32,356 nt of DNA, taken from the NCBI GenBank assembly GCA_022781445.1, contig JALETQ010000006.1:1-32356 (forward strand). Direction: 5' to 3'. The stretch is from Prevotella sp. (GTDB taxonomy: Bacteria; Bacteroidota; Bacteroidia; Bacteroidales; Bacteroidaceae). Shown piece after piece: positions 7,441 to 15,450 of this stretch (the stretch's first letter is position 1; the number at the start of each line of letters is the position of its first letter). The position numbers and the translations under genes are program-made. The notes under the pieces were generated by a model. It made no database searches, was not told the DNA's origin, and saw only the letters and a program-made list of their open reading frames with translations.

Positions 7441-8961
7441 TCAGAATTGGGGAATCATGGGTGGCGGCGGTCCCAGCGGATCGTCGGACGGTTGGTTCAT
7501 GCCCGACTCGAAGGTCTGTCCGACATATTGGGGAGGCAGTGCGTCGAGCGAATTGTCGTCGGGATTGGCAAACCGCGTATATTCGCCCTTGAAGGTGAGC
7601 AACACGTCGCCGGTGGCACCCTTACGGTGCTTGGCAATGATGATTTGTGCCATGCCCCTCAGGTCTCTGCCGTGTTCGTCGACAAACAGATGGTAGTACT
7701 CGGGCCTGTGGACGAACAGCACCATGTCGGCATCCTGCTCGATGGCGCCCGACTCGCGCAAGTCGCTCAACTGCGGACGCTTGCCGTCGACGCCCTTGGA
7801 CGTGTCGCGCGTGTCGACGCTACGGTTGAGCTGTGAAAGGGCGATGATGGGAATGTTCAGTTCCTTTGCCAGTCCTTTGAGCGAGCGGCTGATGGTCGAC
7901 ACCTCTTCCTGGCGGTTGCCGAAGCGCATGCCGTTGGCGTTCATGAGCTGCAGGTAGTCGATCATGATGATTTTCACTCCCTTTTCGCGCACCAGCCGGC
8001 GTGCCTTGGTGCGGAGCTCGAAGATGGACAGCCCCGGCGTGTCGTCCACGAAGATGGGGCTGCCGGAGAGCAGATGAACCTTGGCGTCGAGCCGTTTCCA
8101 CTCTTCTTCGTCGAGCTGTCCGCTCAGAATCTTGCTGCCTTTCACCTCGCAGACATTCGAGATCAGGCGGTTGACCAGCTGCACGTTGTTCATCTCGAGC
8201 GAGAAGAAAGCCACCGGTTGTCTGAAATCCACGGCAATGTTCTTGGCTATCGACAAGGCAAATGAGGTCTTGCCCATCGCCGGACGTCCCGCAATGATGA
8301 TCAGGTCACTCGCCTGCCACCCCGAAGTGATGTCGTCGAGGGCGGTATATCCGCTCGGCACACCCGTCAGGCCATCCTTGTTGGCGGCCGCCTTGGTGAT
8401 GATGTTCATGGCATTCTCGACCACGATGTCGATCTGCACGAAATCCTGTCGCATGTTTTTCTGCGACAGTTCGAAGAGCGAGCCTTCGGCTTCCTGCATG
8501 AGTTCGTCCACGTCGACCGATTCGTCGAAGGCCTTGGTCTCGATGTTGCCGGCAAAGGAAATGAGCTGCCGGGCGATGTATTTCTGCTGCAGGATGTGCG
8601 AGTGATACTCGATGTGTGCCGACGACGCCACCTGCGAACTGAGGTCCACGATGTAGGCTGCCCCGCCGACGTTGTCGAGTTCGTCGTCACGTTTCAGCTG
8701 TTCGGCAACCGTCATGATGTCCACCGGCTTTTCGTTCATGTTGAGCGTCTGGATGGCACGGTATATCTTCTGGTGCCGCGGCTCGTAGAAAGTCTCGGGC
8801 CGCAAGATTTCACTGACAACCGAAAAGGCATCCTCGTCGATCATCAATGCCCCCAACGTCACCTTCTCGATGTCGGTCGCCTGGGGCTGCAAGTGCCCGA
8901 AAGCGGTGTCTATCAGTTGTTCTTTCTTCGCCGTGCGTCTTCGTTTCTCTTGTTCCGCCAT
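7441..8961 (-). CDS. dnaB: Replicative DNA helicase DnaB
   Basis: A 506-aa hexameric helicase that unwinds the replication fork and works with primase. The start at MAEQEKRRR is preferred to an ATG 24 nt upstream, because that upstream ATG overlaps the -7 promoter element at 8983-8990. The N-terminal domain covers about 25-170, then a linker helix and the RecA-like domain. Walker A is AGRPAMGKT (about 224-232), Walker B is IIMIDYLQLM, and motif H4 is RGMAQIIIAKHRKGATGDV. No intein interrupts the Walker A or other conserved motifs. The C-terminus is Pro-rich (PLGPPPPMIPQF), as often seen in Bacteroidetes. dnaX follows on the same strand. Confidence 0.96.
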   Translation of the reverse strand: MAEQEKRRRTAKKEQLIDTAFGHLQPQATDIEKVTLGALMIDEDAFSVVSEILRPETFYEPRHQKIYRAIQTLNMNEKPVDIMTVAEQLKRDDELDNVGGAAYIVDLSSQVASSAHIEYHSHILQQKYIARQLISFAGNIETKAFDESVDVDELMQEAEGSLFELSQKNMRQDFVQIDIVVENAMNIITKAAANKDGLTGVPSGYTALDDITSGWQASDLIIIAGRPAMGKTSFALSIAKNIAVDFRQPVAFFSLEMNNVQLVNRLISNVCEVKGSKILSGQLDEEEWKRLDAKVHLLSGSPIFVDDTPGLSIFELRTKARRLVREKGVKIIMIDYLQLMNANGMRFGNRQEEVSTISRSLKGLAKELNIPIIALSQLNRSVDTRDTSKGVDGKRPQLSDLRESGAIEQDADMVLFVHRPEYYHLFVDEHGRDLRGMAQIIIAKHRKGATGDVLLTFKGEYTRFANPDDNSLDALPPQYVGQTFESGMNQPSDDPLGPPPPMIPQF

Positions 8962-8982
8962 AGGTTCATGTGATTTTGACCG

Positions 8983-8990
8983 CAAAGATA
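8983..8990 (-). promoter_or_regulatory. -7 element of the dnaB promoter
   Basis: TATCTTTG on the minus strand matches TAnnTTTG. The nearest TTTG lies only 14 nt upstream, so the -33 element is poor. Transcription would start near 8977, 15 nt before the chosen dnaB ATG. Confidence 0.65.
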
Positions 8991-9055
8991 ATCATTTATT
9001 TCGGCAAATGTGGACGATGAATCAAACATCTGTCGAAATTCATTTGCCCTTTCCT

Positions 9056-9113
9056 CATCGTAAAGTATCATTCTCTCATCGTATCGGGCTTTCACGCCAT
9101 CGTATCATGCCGG
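9056..9113. repeat. Degenerate 21-bp repeats
   Basis: CATCG recurs at 9056, 9077 and 9098 at a 21-nt period, followed by GTA or similar, directly before the 24-bp array. Only the first 7 to 9 bases of each unit are alike, so this may be an eroded repeat or chance. Confidence 0.35.
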
Positions 9114-9279
9114 TCCATACTGTTTCTATAGTGTCAATCCACACTATTGCTATAGTGTCGATTCATACTATTTCTATAGTGTCAATCCATACTATTGCTA
9201 TAGTGTCAATCCATACTATTGCTATAGTGTCAATCCATACTATTGCTATAGTGTCAATCCATACTATTGCTATAGTGTT
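9114..9279. repeat. 24-bp tandem repeat array, about seven copies
   Basis: The unit TATAGTGTCAATCCATACTATTGC recurs with starts at 9127, 9151, 9175, 9199, 9223, 9247 and 9271, an exact 24-nt period. Each unit holds a small dyad ACTAT-TGCT-ATAGT. The left copies differ at a few bases (CACACTATTGC, CGATTCATACTATTTC), while the right copies are identical, as expected after recent expansion on one side. There are no spacers, so it is not a CRISPR array. The unit length is a multiple of three, so it makes an uninterrupted but meaningless VSIHTIAI frame on the plus strand. Confidence 0.9.
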
Positions 9280-9472
9280 CGTTGAGGCTGCAATAGAACG
9301 CGGCTTGTCGTCCTTAAGAAGCGTCGAGGCACGGCATGCAGGGATGACAACCGATCCTTCGACAGGGTGAAGACCGTATATATATTATATGGTATAAGTC
9401 CGGGCATCGCTGACCGACGGTGTGCAAACCGGGGGATTTGCAGGAGCGGACAGGCAGAAACAGGACATAACA
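9280..9472. other. Non-coding stretch between repeat array and ribE promoter
   Basis: No gene or structured RNA is recognised. A fragment near 9353-9430 contains CAGGGTGAAG and GACCGACGGT, which recall pieces of the FMN riboswitch, but the order and pairing of that element are not present. Confidence 0.4.
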
Positions 9473-9504
9473 TTTGGAGGTATGTACCTAAAATTGTATA
9501 TTTG
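9473..9504 (+). promoter_or_regulatory. Promoter upstream of ribE
   Basis: TTTG (9473-9476), a 20-nt spacer and TATATTTG (9497-9504) match the Bacteroidetes consensus fully. Transcription would start near 9511, giving a leader of about 275 nt before ribE. An ATG at 9508 sits on the start site and opens a 53-codon frame without recognisable features. Confidence 0.7.
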
Positions 9505-9786
9505 CACATGAAAATACAGGGTCGTGCCGATTCAGATCGGGATACTCATCAAATAAAATCGAAAACAGAGACTACTTCTCATACCAATGGCGGGCCACGA
9601 TTTTCCTTCCGGAAAAGCTGTAAAGCCGGTGGATTACAAAGGTGGAGAACCCTCAAATCTTACATGTAAGGAGTTTTCATCACATCATCGGTACGACCTT
9701 TTTTCCTTTATCCTGTCTTCGTGGCGGCCACACCGGCGCACCGGCAGATTCATCAAGCAGTCAATCATATTATTCCATATTCCATC

Positions 9787-10389
9787 ATGTTTTCCGGTAT
9801 CGTTGAAGAAATGGCAACCGTCGTTGCCGTCAAGAAAGAAGGTGAGAACGTAGATTTCACCATGAGTTGCGGATTTGTCGATGAACTCAGAATCGACCAG
9901 AGCGTGTCGCACAACGGCGTTTGCCTCACCGTTGTCAGCATCGACGGCGGGCAATATGTCGTGACGGCCATGAAAGAGACCCTGTCGAAATCGAATCTGG
10001 GGTTGCTCAAGGCGGGCGACAAGGTGAACGTGGAGCGGTCGATGCCGATGAACGGAAGGCTCGACGGACACATCGTGCAAGGACACGTGGACCAGACGGC
10101 GCGCTGCACCCGAATCGACGATGCCGACGGCAGTTACTACTTCACCTTCGAGTACGAATCGTCGCGCGAAATGGTTGAACGGGGCTATTTCACGGTCGAC
10201 AAAGGCAGCGTGACGGTCAACGGCGTTTCACTGACGGTGTGCAACCCCACCGCCGACAGCTTTCAGGTGGCGATCATTCCCTACACCTTCGCCCATACCA
10301 ACTTCTCGGACATCGGCGTGGGTTCGGTCGTGAATCTCGAATTCGACATCATCGGCAAGTACATTGCCCGCATGAACAGCCTGCGATAA
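9787..10389 (+). CDS. ribE: Riboflavin synthase alpha chain
   Basis: A 200-aa enzyme that converts two 6,7-dimethyl-8-ribityllumazine molecules into riboflavin and a pyrimidinedione. The start MFSGIVEEM is the family N-terminus. An upstream in-frame ATG (9721) would add 22 residues of unrelated sequence and is rejected. Two lumazine-binding domains are seen: residues 1-97 with SVSHNGVCLTVV and MKETLSKSNLG, and 98-200 with GHIVQGHVDQ, KGSVTVNGVSLTV and IPYTFAHTN. It is monocistronic between a long leader and a strong terminator. The other rib genes are not in the window. Confidence 0.96.
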   Translation: MFSGIVEEMATVVAVKKEGENVDFTMSCGFVDELRIDQSVSHNGVCLTVVSIDGGQYVVTAMKETLSKSNLGLLKAGDKVNVERSMPMNGRLDGHIVQGHVDQTARCTRIDDADGSYYFTFEYESSREMVERGYFTVDKGSVTVNGVSLTVCNPTADSFQVAIIPYTFAHTNFSDIGVGSVVNLEFDIIGKYIARMNSLR

Positions 10390-10447
10390 AATAAGGAGAT
10401 GCCTCGGATAGCAGGAGCTGCTACCCTGCTACAGCCCTACATATCAC

Positions 10448-10494
10448 CAAACGGGTGTGAACCAAGCCGAACTTGCTTGATTCACACCCGTTTG
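10448..10494. terminator. Bidirectional terminator between ribE and pcrA
   Basis: A 14-bp perfect stem, CAAACGGGTGTGAA (10448-10461) with 10481-10494, and an inner CAAGC/GCTTG stem. The genes on both sides converge on it: ribE ends 59 nt to the left, the helicase gene 15 nt to the right. T-rich bases follow only on the plus strand (TTTGTTTGG). Confidence 0.75.
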
Positions 10495-10508
10495 TTTGGT
10501 GCCACCGA

Positions 10509-12863
10509 TCAAGGAATAATCTTGAACCGGGCAAACTTCACGAGCAACTGCTTCGTTCCGGCATGTTGGAAAGTGACAGTTGCCTTGGTGTTCTCACCCT
10601 GCCCTTCGACTTGCACAATGTGCCCTATTCCGAAACGCTCGTGTTCAATGGTCATTCCTGCCGACAATCCCGCCGACGGCTGCTGCGATGACACGGCCGA
10701 CGGTGCCGTGTCCGACGGGACGGGTTTCAGACGGCGTCCGACGGGAGCGACACTTCTTTCCCCCGACGGCTTCGGGAAACGTCCGGAGCCGGACATGACG
10801 GATGCCGGACGATTCCACGAACGCGAATGTTCCGGCCTGTCATCGAAGAGCGACGACGGACGAGGGTTCTCAGGCACCGCATCGTCGGAGAGGATGAGTG
10901 CAGGGTCGATGTCGCGCAGGAAACGGCTGGGCGGATTGAATTCCATCTTTCCGTAACGGTTGCGATGACGGGCGCAGGTGAGGATGCAATGCCTTTCGGC
11001 ACGCGTGATGGCCACATACAACAACCGCCGCTCTTCTTCGAGCTTCCGGTTTGAATCGACCGACATCGGGCTCGGGAAGATGTTTTCTTCCATGCCGACG
11101 ATGAATACCACGGGAAACTCCAGTCCTTTGGCACTATGGATAGTCATGAGTGTCACACGCTCCTCGTCTGTCCGGTTCTTCTCGTCCACATCCGACATGA
11201 GCGACACCTCCTGCAGAAAGTCGGCAAGGTAGACATGTTCTTCCAACCCTTCCTCACGTCGCGTGTCCACAAACTCTTCCATGCTCGTCAACAGTTCTTC
11301 GAGATTCTCCTTGCGCGAAATGTTCTCGGCATCCGTGTCGTTCATGATTTCCGTGAGGATGCCGCTTTCGCGAACGATGGCAGTACCCAAAGCAGACACA
11401 TCGGCCTTGTCGGCCTGCCCGATGAACGACGAGATGAACCGGTGGAAAGCATTGAGTTTCTCTCTCGCGGACTTGGTCAGGCCGGCATCGAAGAGATGCA
11501 GCGACCCGACAACCGTCCATAAGCTTGCGTTGTTGAGGCGGGCACATTCGACGAGCTTTCTGAGGGTAGTCTGCCCCACCCCTCTTGCCGGATAATTGAC
11601 GACCCGCACGAAGGCTTCGTCGTCGTGCGGATTGACAACGAGCCTGAAGTAGGCAATCGTGTCCTTGATTTCCTTGCGATGATAGAAACTCATGCCGCCG
11701 TAAATGCGGTAGGGAATGTTCTTGCGGCGCAGTTGTTCTTCAAAGCTGCGGCTCTGCGAATTGGTACGGTAGAGGATGGCGATGTCGCCGTAGTTCAGGC
11801 CTTCGCGCTTGCGGTATCTTTCGATGTCCTTGCATACCATCAGTGCCTCCTCGCTGTCGCTGTATGCCTTCTTCAGTTCAATCTTGTTCCCCTCGCTGTT
11901 CTCGCTGTAAATGTCTTTGGGAATCTGTCGCTCGTTATGCCTGATGAGGCTGTTGGCCGCCTTGACGATGCGTTGGGTCGAACGGTAATTGCGCTCGAGC
12001 TTGAACAAGCGGGCATCGTGGAAGTGCGAACGGAAGTTCAGGATGTTGTCCACATTGGCACCGCGGAAGGCATAAATGCTCTGCGCATCGTCACCGACGA
12101 CACACACGCGACAACGGTTCTTGGTGAGCTGCAGAATGATTTCCTGCTGCACGTGGTTGGTATCCTGATACTCGTCGACCAGAACGAATTCAAACTGCTG
12201 TTCGTACTTGTGCAAGATGTCGGGATGACGGGTAAAAAGGAGATGGGTCTGCACCAGCAGATCGTCGAAGTCCATCACATTGGTGGTCTTCATGCGGGCT
12301 TGGTAAGCCGAATAGATCATGCCCGTATCGGGAATGCCGCATTCGCGGTCGTAAGCCATGAAGTCGCGGTTGGTGAGATACTGTTCGGGCAGTATCAGCC
12401 GGTTCTTGGCCATCGATATGCGCTGCGTGACGAGTGCCGGCTTGTATTTCTTGTCGTCAAGTCCCAGCCCCCTGACGATCGACTTGACCAGCGAACGCGA
12501 GTCGGTCTCGTCATAGATGGTATAGTTGGGAGTGAAACCGATGGCTTCGCTCTCGACGCGCAAGATGCGTGAAAAGATACTGTGGAAGGTACCCATCTGC
12601 AGATAGCGCGCCCTCTCCTGCCCTACCAGCGAGGCGATGCGGTTTCGCATTTCGTTGGCCGCCTTGTTCGTGAACGTGAGTGCCAGCACGTTCCAAGGCT
12701 TCAGCCCCTGTTCCAGCAAATAAGCGATCTTGTAGGTCAGCACACGCGTCTTGCCCGAACCTGCCCCGGCAATGACGAGTGAAGGGCCGGCTATGTACTC
12801 GACGGCCTTCTTCTGGTCGGGACTCAGCCGGGAGAGAATTTCTTCTGCTTGCATATTTACCAT
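10509..12863 (-). CDS. pcrA: ATP-dependent 3'-5' DNA helicase, UvrD/PcrA family
   Basis: A 784-aa superfamily 1A helicase involved in nucleotide-excision repair, plasmid replication and removal of RecA filaments or stalled polymerase. Motif I is AGAGSGKT (about 32-39), motif Ia is LALTFTNKAANEM, motif II is VLVDEYQDTNH, motif III is VVGDDAQSIYAFRGA, motif IV is LERNYRST, motif V is VTLMTIHSAKGLEFPVVFI, and motif VI is EEERRLLYVAITRAE. The C-terminus (about 735-784) has a Tudor-like domain (IEHERFGIGHIVQVEG...), characteristic of PcrA and UvrD and the site of RNA polymerase contact. The start may be M1 or M4. The ATG lies one base after the mtgA stop, so translation is probably coupled. A Ser/Pro/Arg-rich linker precedes the Tudor domain. 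Confidence 0.94.
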   Translation of the reverse strand: MVNMQAEEILSRLSPDQKKAVEYIAGPSLVIAGAGSGKTRVLTYKIAYLLEQGLKPWNVLALTFTNKAANEMRNRIASLVGQERARYLQMGTFHSIFSRILRVESEAIGFTPNYTIYDETDSRSLVKSIVRGLGLDDKKYKPALVTQRISMAKNRLILPEQYLTNRDFMAYDRECGIPDTGMIYSAYQARMKTTNVMDFDDLLVQTHLLFTRHPDILHKYEQQFEFVLVDEYQDTNHVQQEIILQLTKNRCRVCVVGDDAQSIYAFRGANVDNILNFRSHFHDARLFKLERNYRSTQRIVKAANSLIRHNERQIPKDIYSENSEGNKIELKKAYSDSEEALMVCKDIERYRKREGLNYGDIAILYRTNSQSRSFEEQLRRKNIPYRIYGGMSFYHRKEIKDTIAYFRLVVNPHDDEAFVRVVNYPARGVGQTTLRKLVECARLNNASLWTVVGSLHLFDAGLTKSAREKLNAFHRFISSFIGQADKADVSALGTAIVRESGILTEIMNDTDAENISRKENLEELLTSMEEFVDTRREEGLEEHVYLADFLQEVSLMSDVDEKNRTDEERVTLMTIHSAKGLEFPVVFIVGMEENIFPSPMSVDSNRKLEEERRLLYVAITRAERHCILTCARHRNRYGKMEFNPPSRFLRDIDPALILSDDAVPENPRPSSLFDDRPEHSRSWNRPASVMSGSGRFPKPSGERSVAPVGRRLKPVPSDTAPSAVSSQQPSAGLSAGMTIEHERFGIGHIVQVEGQGENTKATVTFQHAGTKQLLVKFARFKIIP

Positions 12864-12864
12864 A

Positions 12865-13608
12865 TCAACGTTTTTGACGATAAATGCCTCCTTGCGATGT
12901 GGAGGGGTCGTAACTCTCGCCGGCTTTGGGGAACGAAGGCATGAATCTCATCTGCTGTTCGATCTGACGGCGACGGCGCAACATATAGTCCGTGGGGCGG
13001 GATGAATCAAACACCAACGGATTGGGCAATGTGGCAGCGATGAGCGCGCACTCGTCGCGGGTCAGCACATCGGCCGACTTGCCGAAATGCTCCTTCGCAA
13101 CCGCCTCGGCACCATAGATACTCTCTCCCATCTCGATCGAGTTGAGATACACCTCCATGATGCGTTGCTTGCTCCAGAACAGCTCGATCATGAACGTGAA
13201 ATAGGTTTCCAACCCTTTTCTTACCCACGATCTTCCGGGCCACAAAAAAACATTCTTCGCCGTTTGCTGACTGATGGTACTCGCACCGCGCTTCGACGAA
13301 TGGCTGCGGTTGTGTTTAACCGCCTTCTGTATGGCATCGAAGTCAAAACCGTGATGCAAAAGGAAACGCTGGTCCTCGCTTGCCATCACGGCCACCGGCA
13401 AATGCTTCGAAATCTTGTCGAGCGACTTCCATTCATGTCTCCAGAAGATACTTTTATCAGTCCCCACGTGACTCACCGAACGTATCACCATCAACGGAGT
13501 GATATACACGGGAACGAAACGATAGGCTATGACCGCCAGAATGGTTGAACAGAAAAAAACGATGAGCAACCATTTGATGAATTTCAGAAATAGCTTGAAT
13601 ATATACAT
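12865..13608 (-). CDS. mtgA: Monofunctional peptidoglycan glycosyltransferase
   Basis: A 247-aa membrane-bound GT51 enzyme that polymerises lipid II into glycan strands at the cytoplasmic membrane. A single N-terminal transmembrane helix (about 8-32) anchors it. Catalytic E78 lies in ASEDQRFLLHHGFD, followed by RGASTISQQTAKNVFLWPGRSWVRK and the second conserved Glu in EVYLNSIEMGESIYGAEA. No transpeptidase domain follows, which separates it from class A PBPs. It is the first gene of a pair with the helicase. No TAnnTTTG promoter was found directly upstream. Confidence 0.94.
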   Translation of the reverse strand: MYIFKLFLKFIKWLLIVFFCSTILAVIAYRFVPVYITPLMVIRSVSHVGTDKSIFWRHEWKSLDKISKHLPVAVMASEDQRFLLHHGFDFDAIQKAVKHNRSHSSKRGASTISQQTAKNVFLWPGRSWVRKGLETYFTFMIELFWSKQRIMEVYLNSIEMGESIYGAEAVAKEHFGKSADVLTRDECALIAATLPNPLVFDSSRPTDYMLRRRRQIEQQMRFMPSFPKAGESYDPSTSQGGIYRQKR

Positions 13609-13880
13609 GATAAACGATATGTCGAATGAATGATGCTTCTTTTGTAACCCGATAACATCCTGTCAAGTCTCATCAGATGACCCGATAATACACCTATCGT
13701 TCTCCACCCATCTTTTCAACACTTCCCAAGAGAACACTTGATGAAGCAAAACAGTGAAAGCAACTTGTTCTGAAATCAGGTTGTCATATTTCCCAGCCAT
13801 GCCCAATGGAGAAAGACTCTCCTTTACATCAAATGTTACACAGAAACTTTCTCATAACCGATAGGGATTATATAAAAATG
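13609..13880. other. Non-coding gap upstream of mtgA
   Basis: About 270 bp with no gene or RNA recognised and no clear promoter match for mtgA. Confidence 0.4.
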
Positions 13881-13920
13881 CGTTCCGCAAACCATCTTTG
13901 AGCAGGTAGTTTGCAGAACG
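13881..13920. terminator. Terminator downstream of the OmpA-like lipoprotein gene
   Basis: CGTTCCGCAAAC (13881-13892) pairs with GTTTGCAGAACG (13909-13920), one mismatch. T-runs follow in both directions (plus GATTTTTTC, minus CATTTTTATAT). It is 41 nt past the lipoprotein stop on the minus strand. Confidence 0.8.
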
Positions 13921-13961
13921 GATTTTTTCTTGATACTCGATGTGTATCGGTTTGGCAGAGG

Positions 13962-14645
13962 TTAGAGTGTGCCGGCATTGGCAGCATCGATCATCTGCTG
14001 ACTGGCATACATATAGACCTCTACACGACGGTTTTGTTGTCTTCCTGCAGCGGTATCATTTCCGGCAACAGGGTTGGCCGAGCCGTATCCTGCCACATTT
14101 TGGAATTGGCTTGACGATACACCTTGGTTCACCAAGAAGTATTGCACCGATTCGGCTCTTCTTTGAGAAAGCGGAAGGTTGATGTTGTCACCACCGGTGC
14201 TGTCTGTATAACCGCGAACGTCGATGGCAATCTTGGGCTCAGATTTCAATACTCTTGCAAATTTCACCAACGACGCTCTTGAAGAAGCGTTCAAGTCAGC
14301 CTTGTTGGTGGCAAACAAAATACCCGAATCAAAAGTCACCTTCACAGCCTTCAAGCCATTGGCATCGGTGATTTCTTCAACCTGAGCATTTTCCACCTGT
14401 GCCGCTTCGGCAGCCACTTTATCCATCTTCTTGCCGATGATGGCACCCGCACCGGCACCTACAGCACCACCGATGGCTGCACCAATGGCAGTCGACTTGG
14501 TATCTTTACCGATGATGTTTCCGATAATACCGCCGATGATGGCACCGCCACCACCGCCTAACAATGTTCCTGTACCCTGTTTTGTCTGACAGCTGAAAAG
14601 CATCAATGAACATAATGCCAATGTCACAATCTTCAGATTCTTCAT
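13962..14645 (-). CDS. OmpA-family lipoprotein with glycine-zipper domain
   Basis: A 227-aa outer-membrane lipoprotein. A signal peptide ends in the lipobox LFSC with Cys19 as lipidation site. Residues about 25-75 are a Gly/Ala/Ile-rich glycine-zipper segment (GGGGGAIIGGIIGNIIG...), as in the YMGG/Rick_17kDa families. The C-terminal 110-215 is an OmpA-like peptidoglycan-binding domain with FATNKADLN, DVRGYTDSTGG, LPLSQRRAESVQYFL and QQNRRVEVY. It is likely to tie the outer membrane to peptidoglycan. It is transcribed alone, with its own promoter and terminator. Confidence 0.92.
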   Translation of the reverse strand: MKNLKIVTLALCSLMLFSCQTKQGTGTLLGGGGGAIIGGIIGNIIGKDTKSTAIGAAIGGAVGAGAGAIIGKKMDKVAAEAAQVENAQVEEITDANGLKAVKVTFDSGILFATNKADLNASSRASLVKFARVLKSEPKIAIDVRGYTDSTGGDNINLPLSQRRAESVQYFLVNQGVSSSQFQNVAGYGSANPVAGNDTAAGRQQNRRVEVYMYASQQMIDAANAGTL

Positions 14646-14757
14646 AATTCCTATTTTTCTTGATTATTAAATGAGTGTTTGTCTTGTTTGTCATTCATCA
14701 TACGGTATGTCACACATTTTCCATGCGGAATTATCCTGACACCGCCTTTGAGTAATG

Positions 14758-14765
14758 CAAAGGTA
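14758..14765 (-). promoter_or_regulatory. -7 element for the OmpA-like lipoprotein gene
   Basis: TACCTTTG on the minus strand matches TAnnTTTG. No clear -33 element at the usual distance. It gives a leader of about 105 nt. Confidence 0.5.
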
Positions 14766-15298
14766 ATTTATTTTTTTCAATTGGAAAGTTATTCCCCCAA
14801 TATTTTATCCCATACAACCATTCATAATGGAAATCGCAACAATTTGCAACGCCATTCCAAGTCGACCACCAGAGTCTGAATCGGATTCAATGACCGATTG
14901 GGGTTGAAGGATGTGGCGTTTACCCGCAGCGCGGAGAACGGCGGCATGAGGACAATCGACATCAAACAAGGCGACAAGACCCCACTCGTGGGGTATGTCC
15001 GTATCATCACCACGAGTGACCCCTTATGATACCCCACGAGTGGGGTGTGTAAGGGGAACGGCAATCCGCCAGACGACAGAAAAGATGATGGAATCTGAAC
15101 CCAAACCGGTCATCAGAAAACTTGTCTATCCTTTTGCCCGAAGAAGTGCGACATGCTTGTAAATTCCTGGCAGGCCGCTGGCATTTCGGCAGACCATGGG
15201 AGGCTTTTATGACACTTTGGTTTCAAAAATCTCTCATGACCGGTTTGGGATTAACGTTGCCTACGTACAATTAAACAGTTCAATAAAATCAGGCAAAA
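14766..15298. other. Non-coding stretch with a palindromic inverted repeat
   Basis: More than 500 bp without a convincing gene. The main structure is the inverted repeat at 14979-15046, described separately. Confidence 0.5.
14979..15046. repeat. 18-bp inverted repeat with self-complementary arms
   Basis: ACCCCACTCGTGGGGTAT (14979-14996) and its exact complement at 15029-15046 are 32 nt apart. Each arm is itself a palindrome (CCCCAC-2 nt-GTGGGG), so the DNA can form one long hairpin or two short ones. The interior contains a third related piece, CACGAGTGACCCC (15011-15023). No T-run follows and no gene ends nearby. Confidence 0.8.
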
Positions 15299-15299
15299 C

Positions 15300-15336
15300 A
15301 ATAAGGCTGAACCCCGGATCGGGATTCAGCCTTATT
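15300..15336 (-). terminator. Terminator of the inositol/DUF5686 operon
   Basis: AATAAGGCTGAA (15300-15311) pairs with TTCAGCCTTATT (15325-15336), with CCC/GGG in the loop. On the minus strand TTATTGTTTTG follows. It lies about 115 nt past the DUF5686 stop. Confidence 0.7.
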
Positions 15337-15450
15337 ACAGTTCTTTGTAAGTCGTCATTGCTTTTCGAGAGGATAGATGAGATGTCGCCTTCCCTTAATG
15401 ACCTTTAGGATAATCATCGACCGATGCGACGGGAGATAAACCAAAACAGT

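Noticed and set aside
9114..9279. CRISPR array
   Set aside because: Copies abut without spacers and no cas genes are present.
8870..9370. Plus-strand frame with VSIHTIAI peptide repeats
   Set aside because: The repeats arise because the DNA unit is 24 bp; the frame overlaps dnaB and lacks a start signal.
9340..9440. FMN riboswitch before ribE
   Set aside because: Short matches (CAGGGTGAAG, GACCGACGGT) occur, but the conserved order and helices of the RFN element are missing, and the stretch lies upstream of the best promoter.
11625..12572. Plus-strand frame of 315 codons opposite the helicase gene
   Set aside because: Shadow of pcrA, whose helicase motifs are complete on the minus strand.
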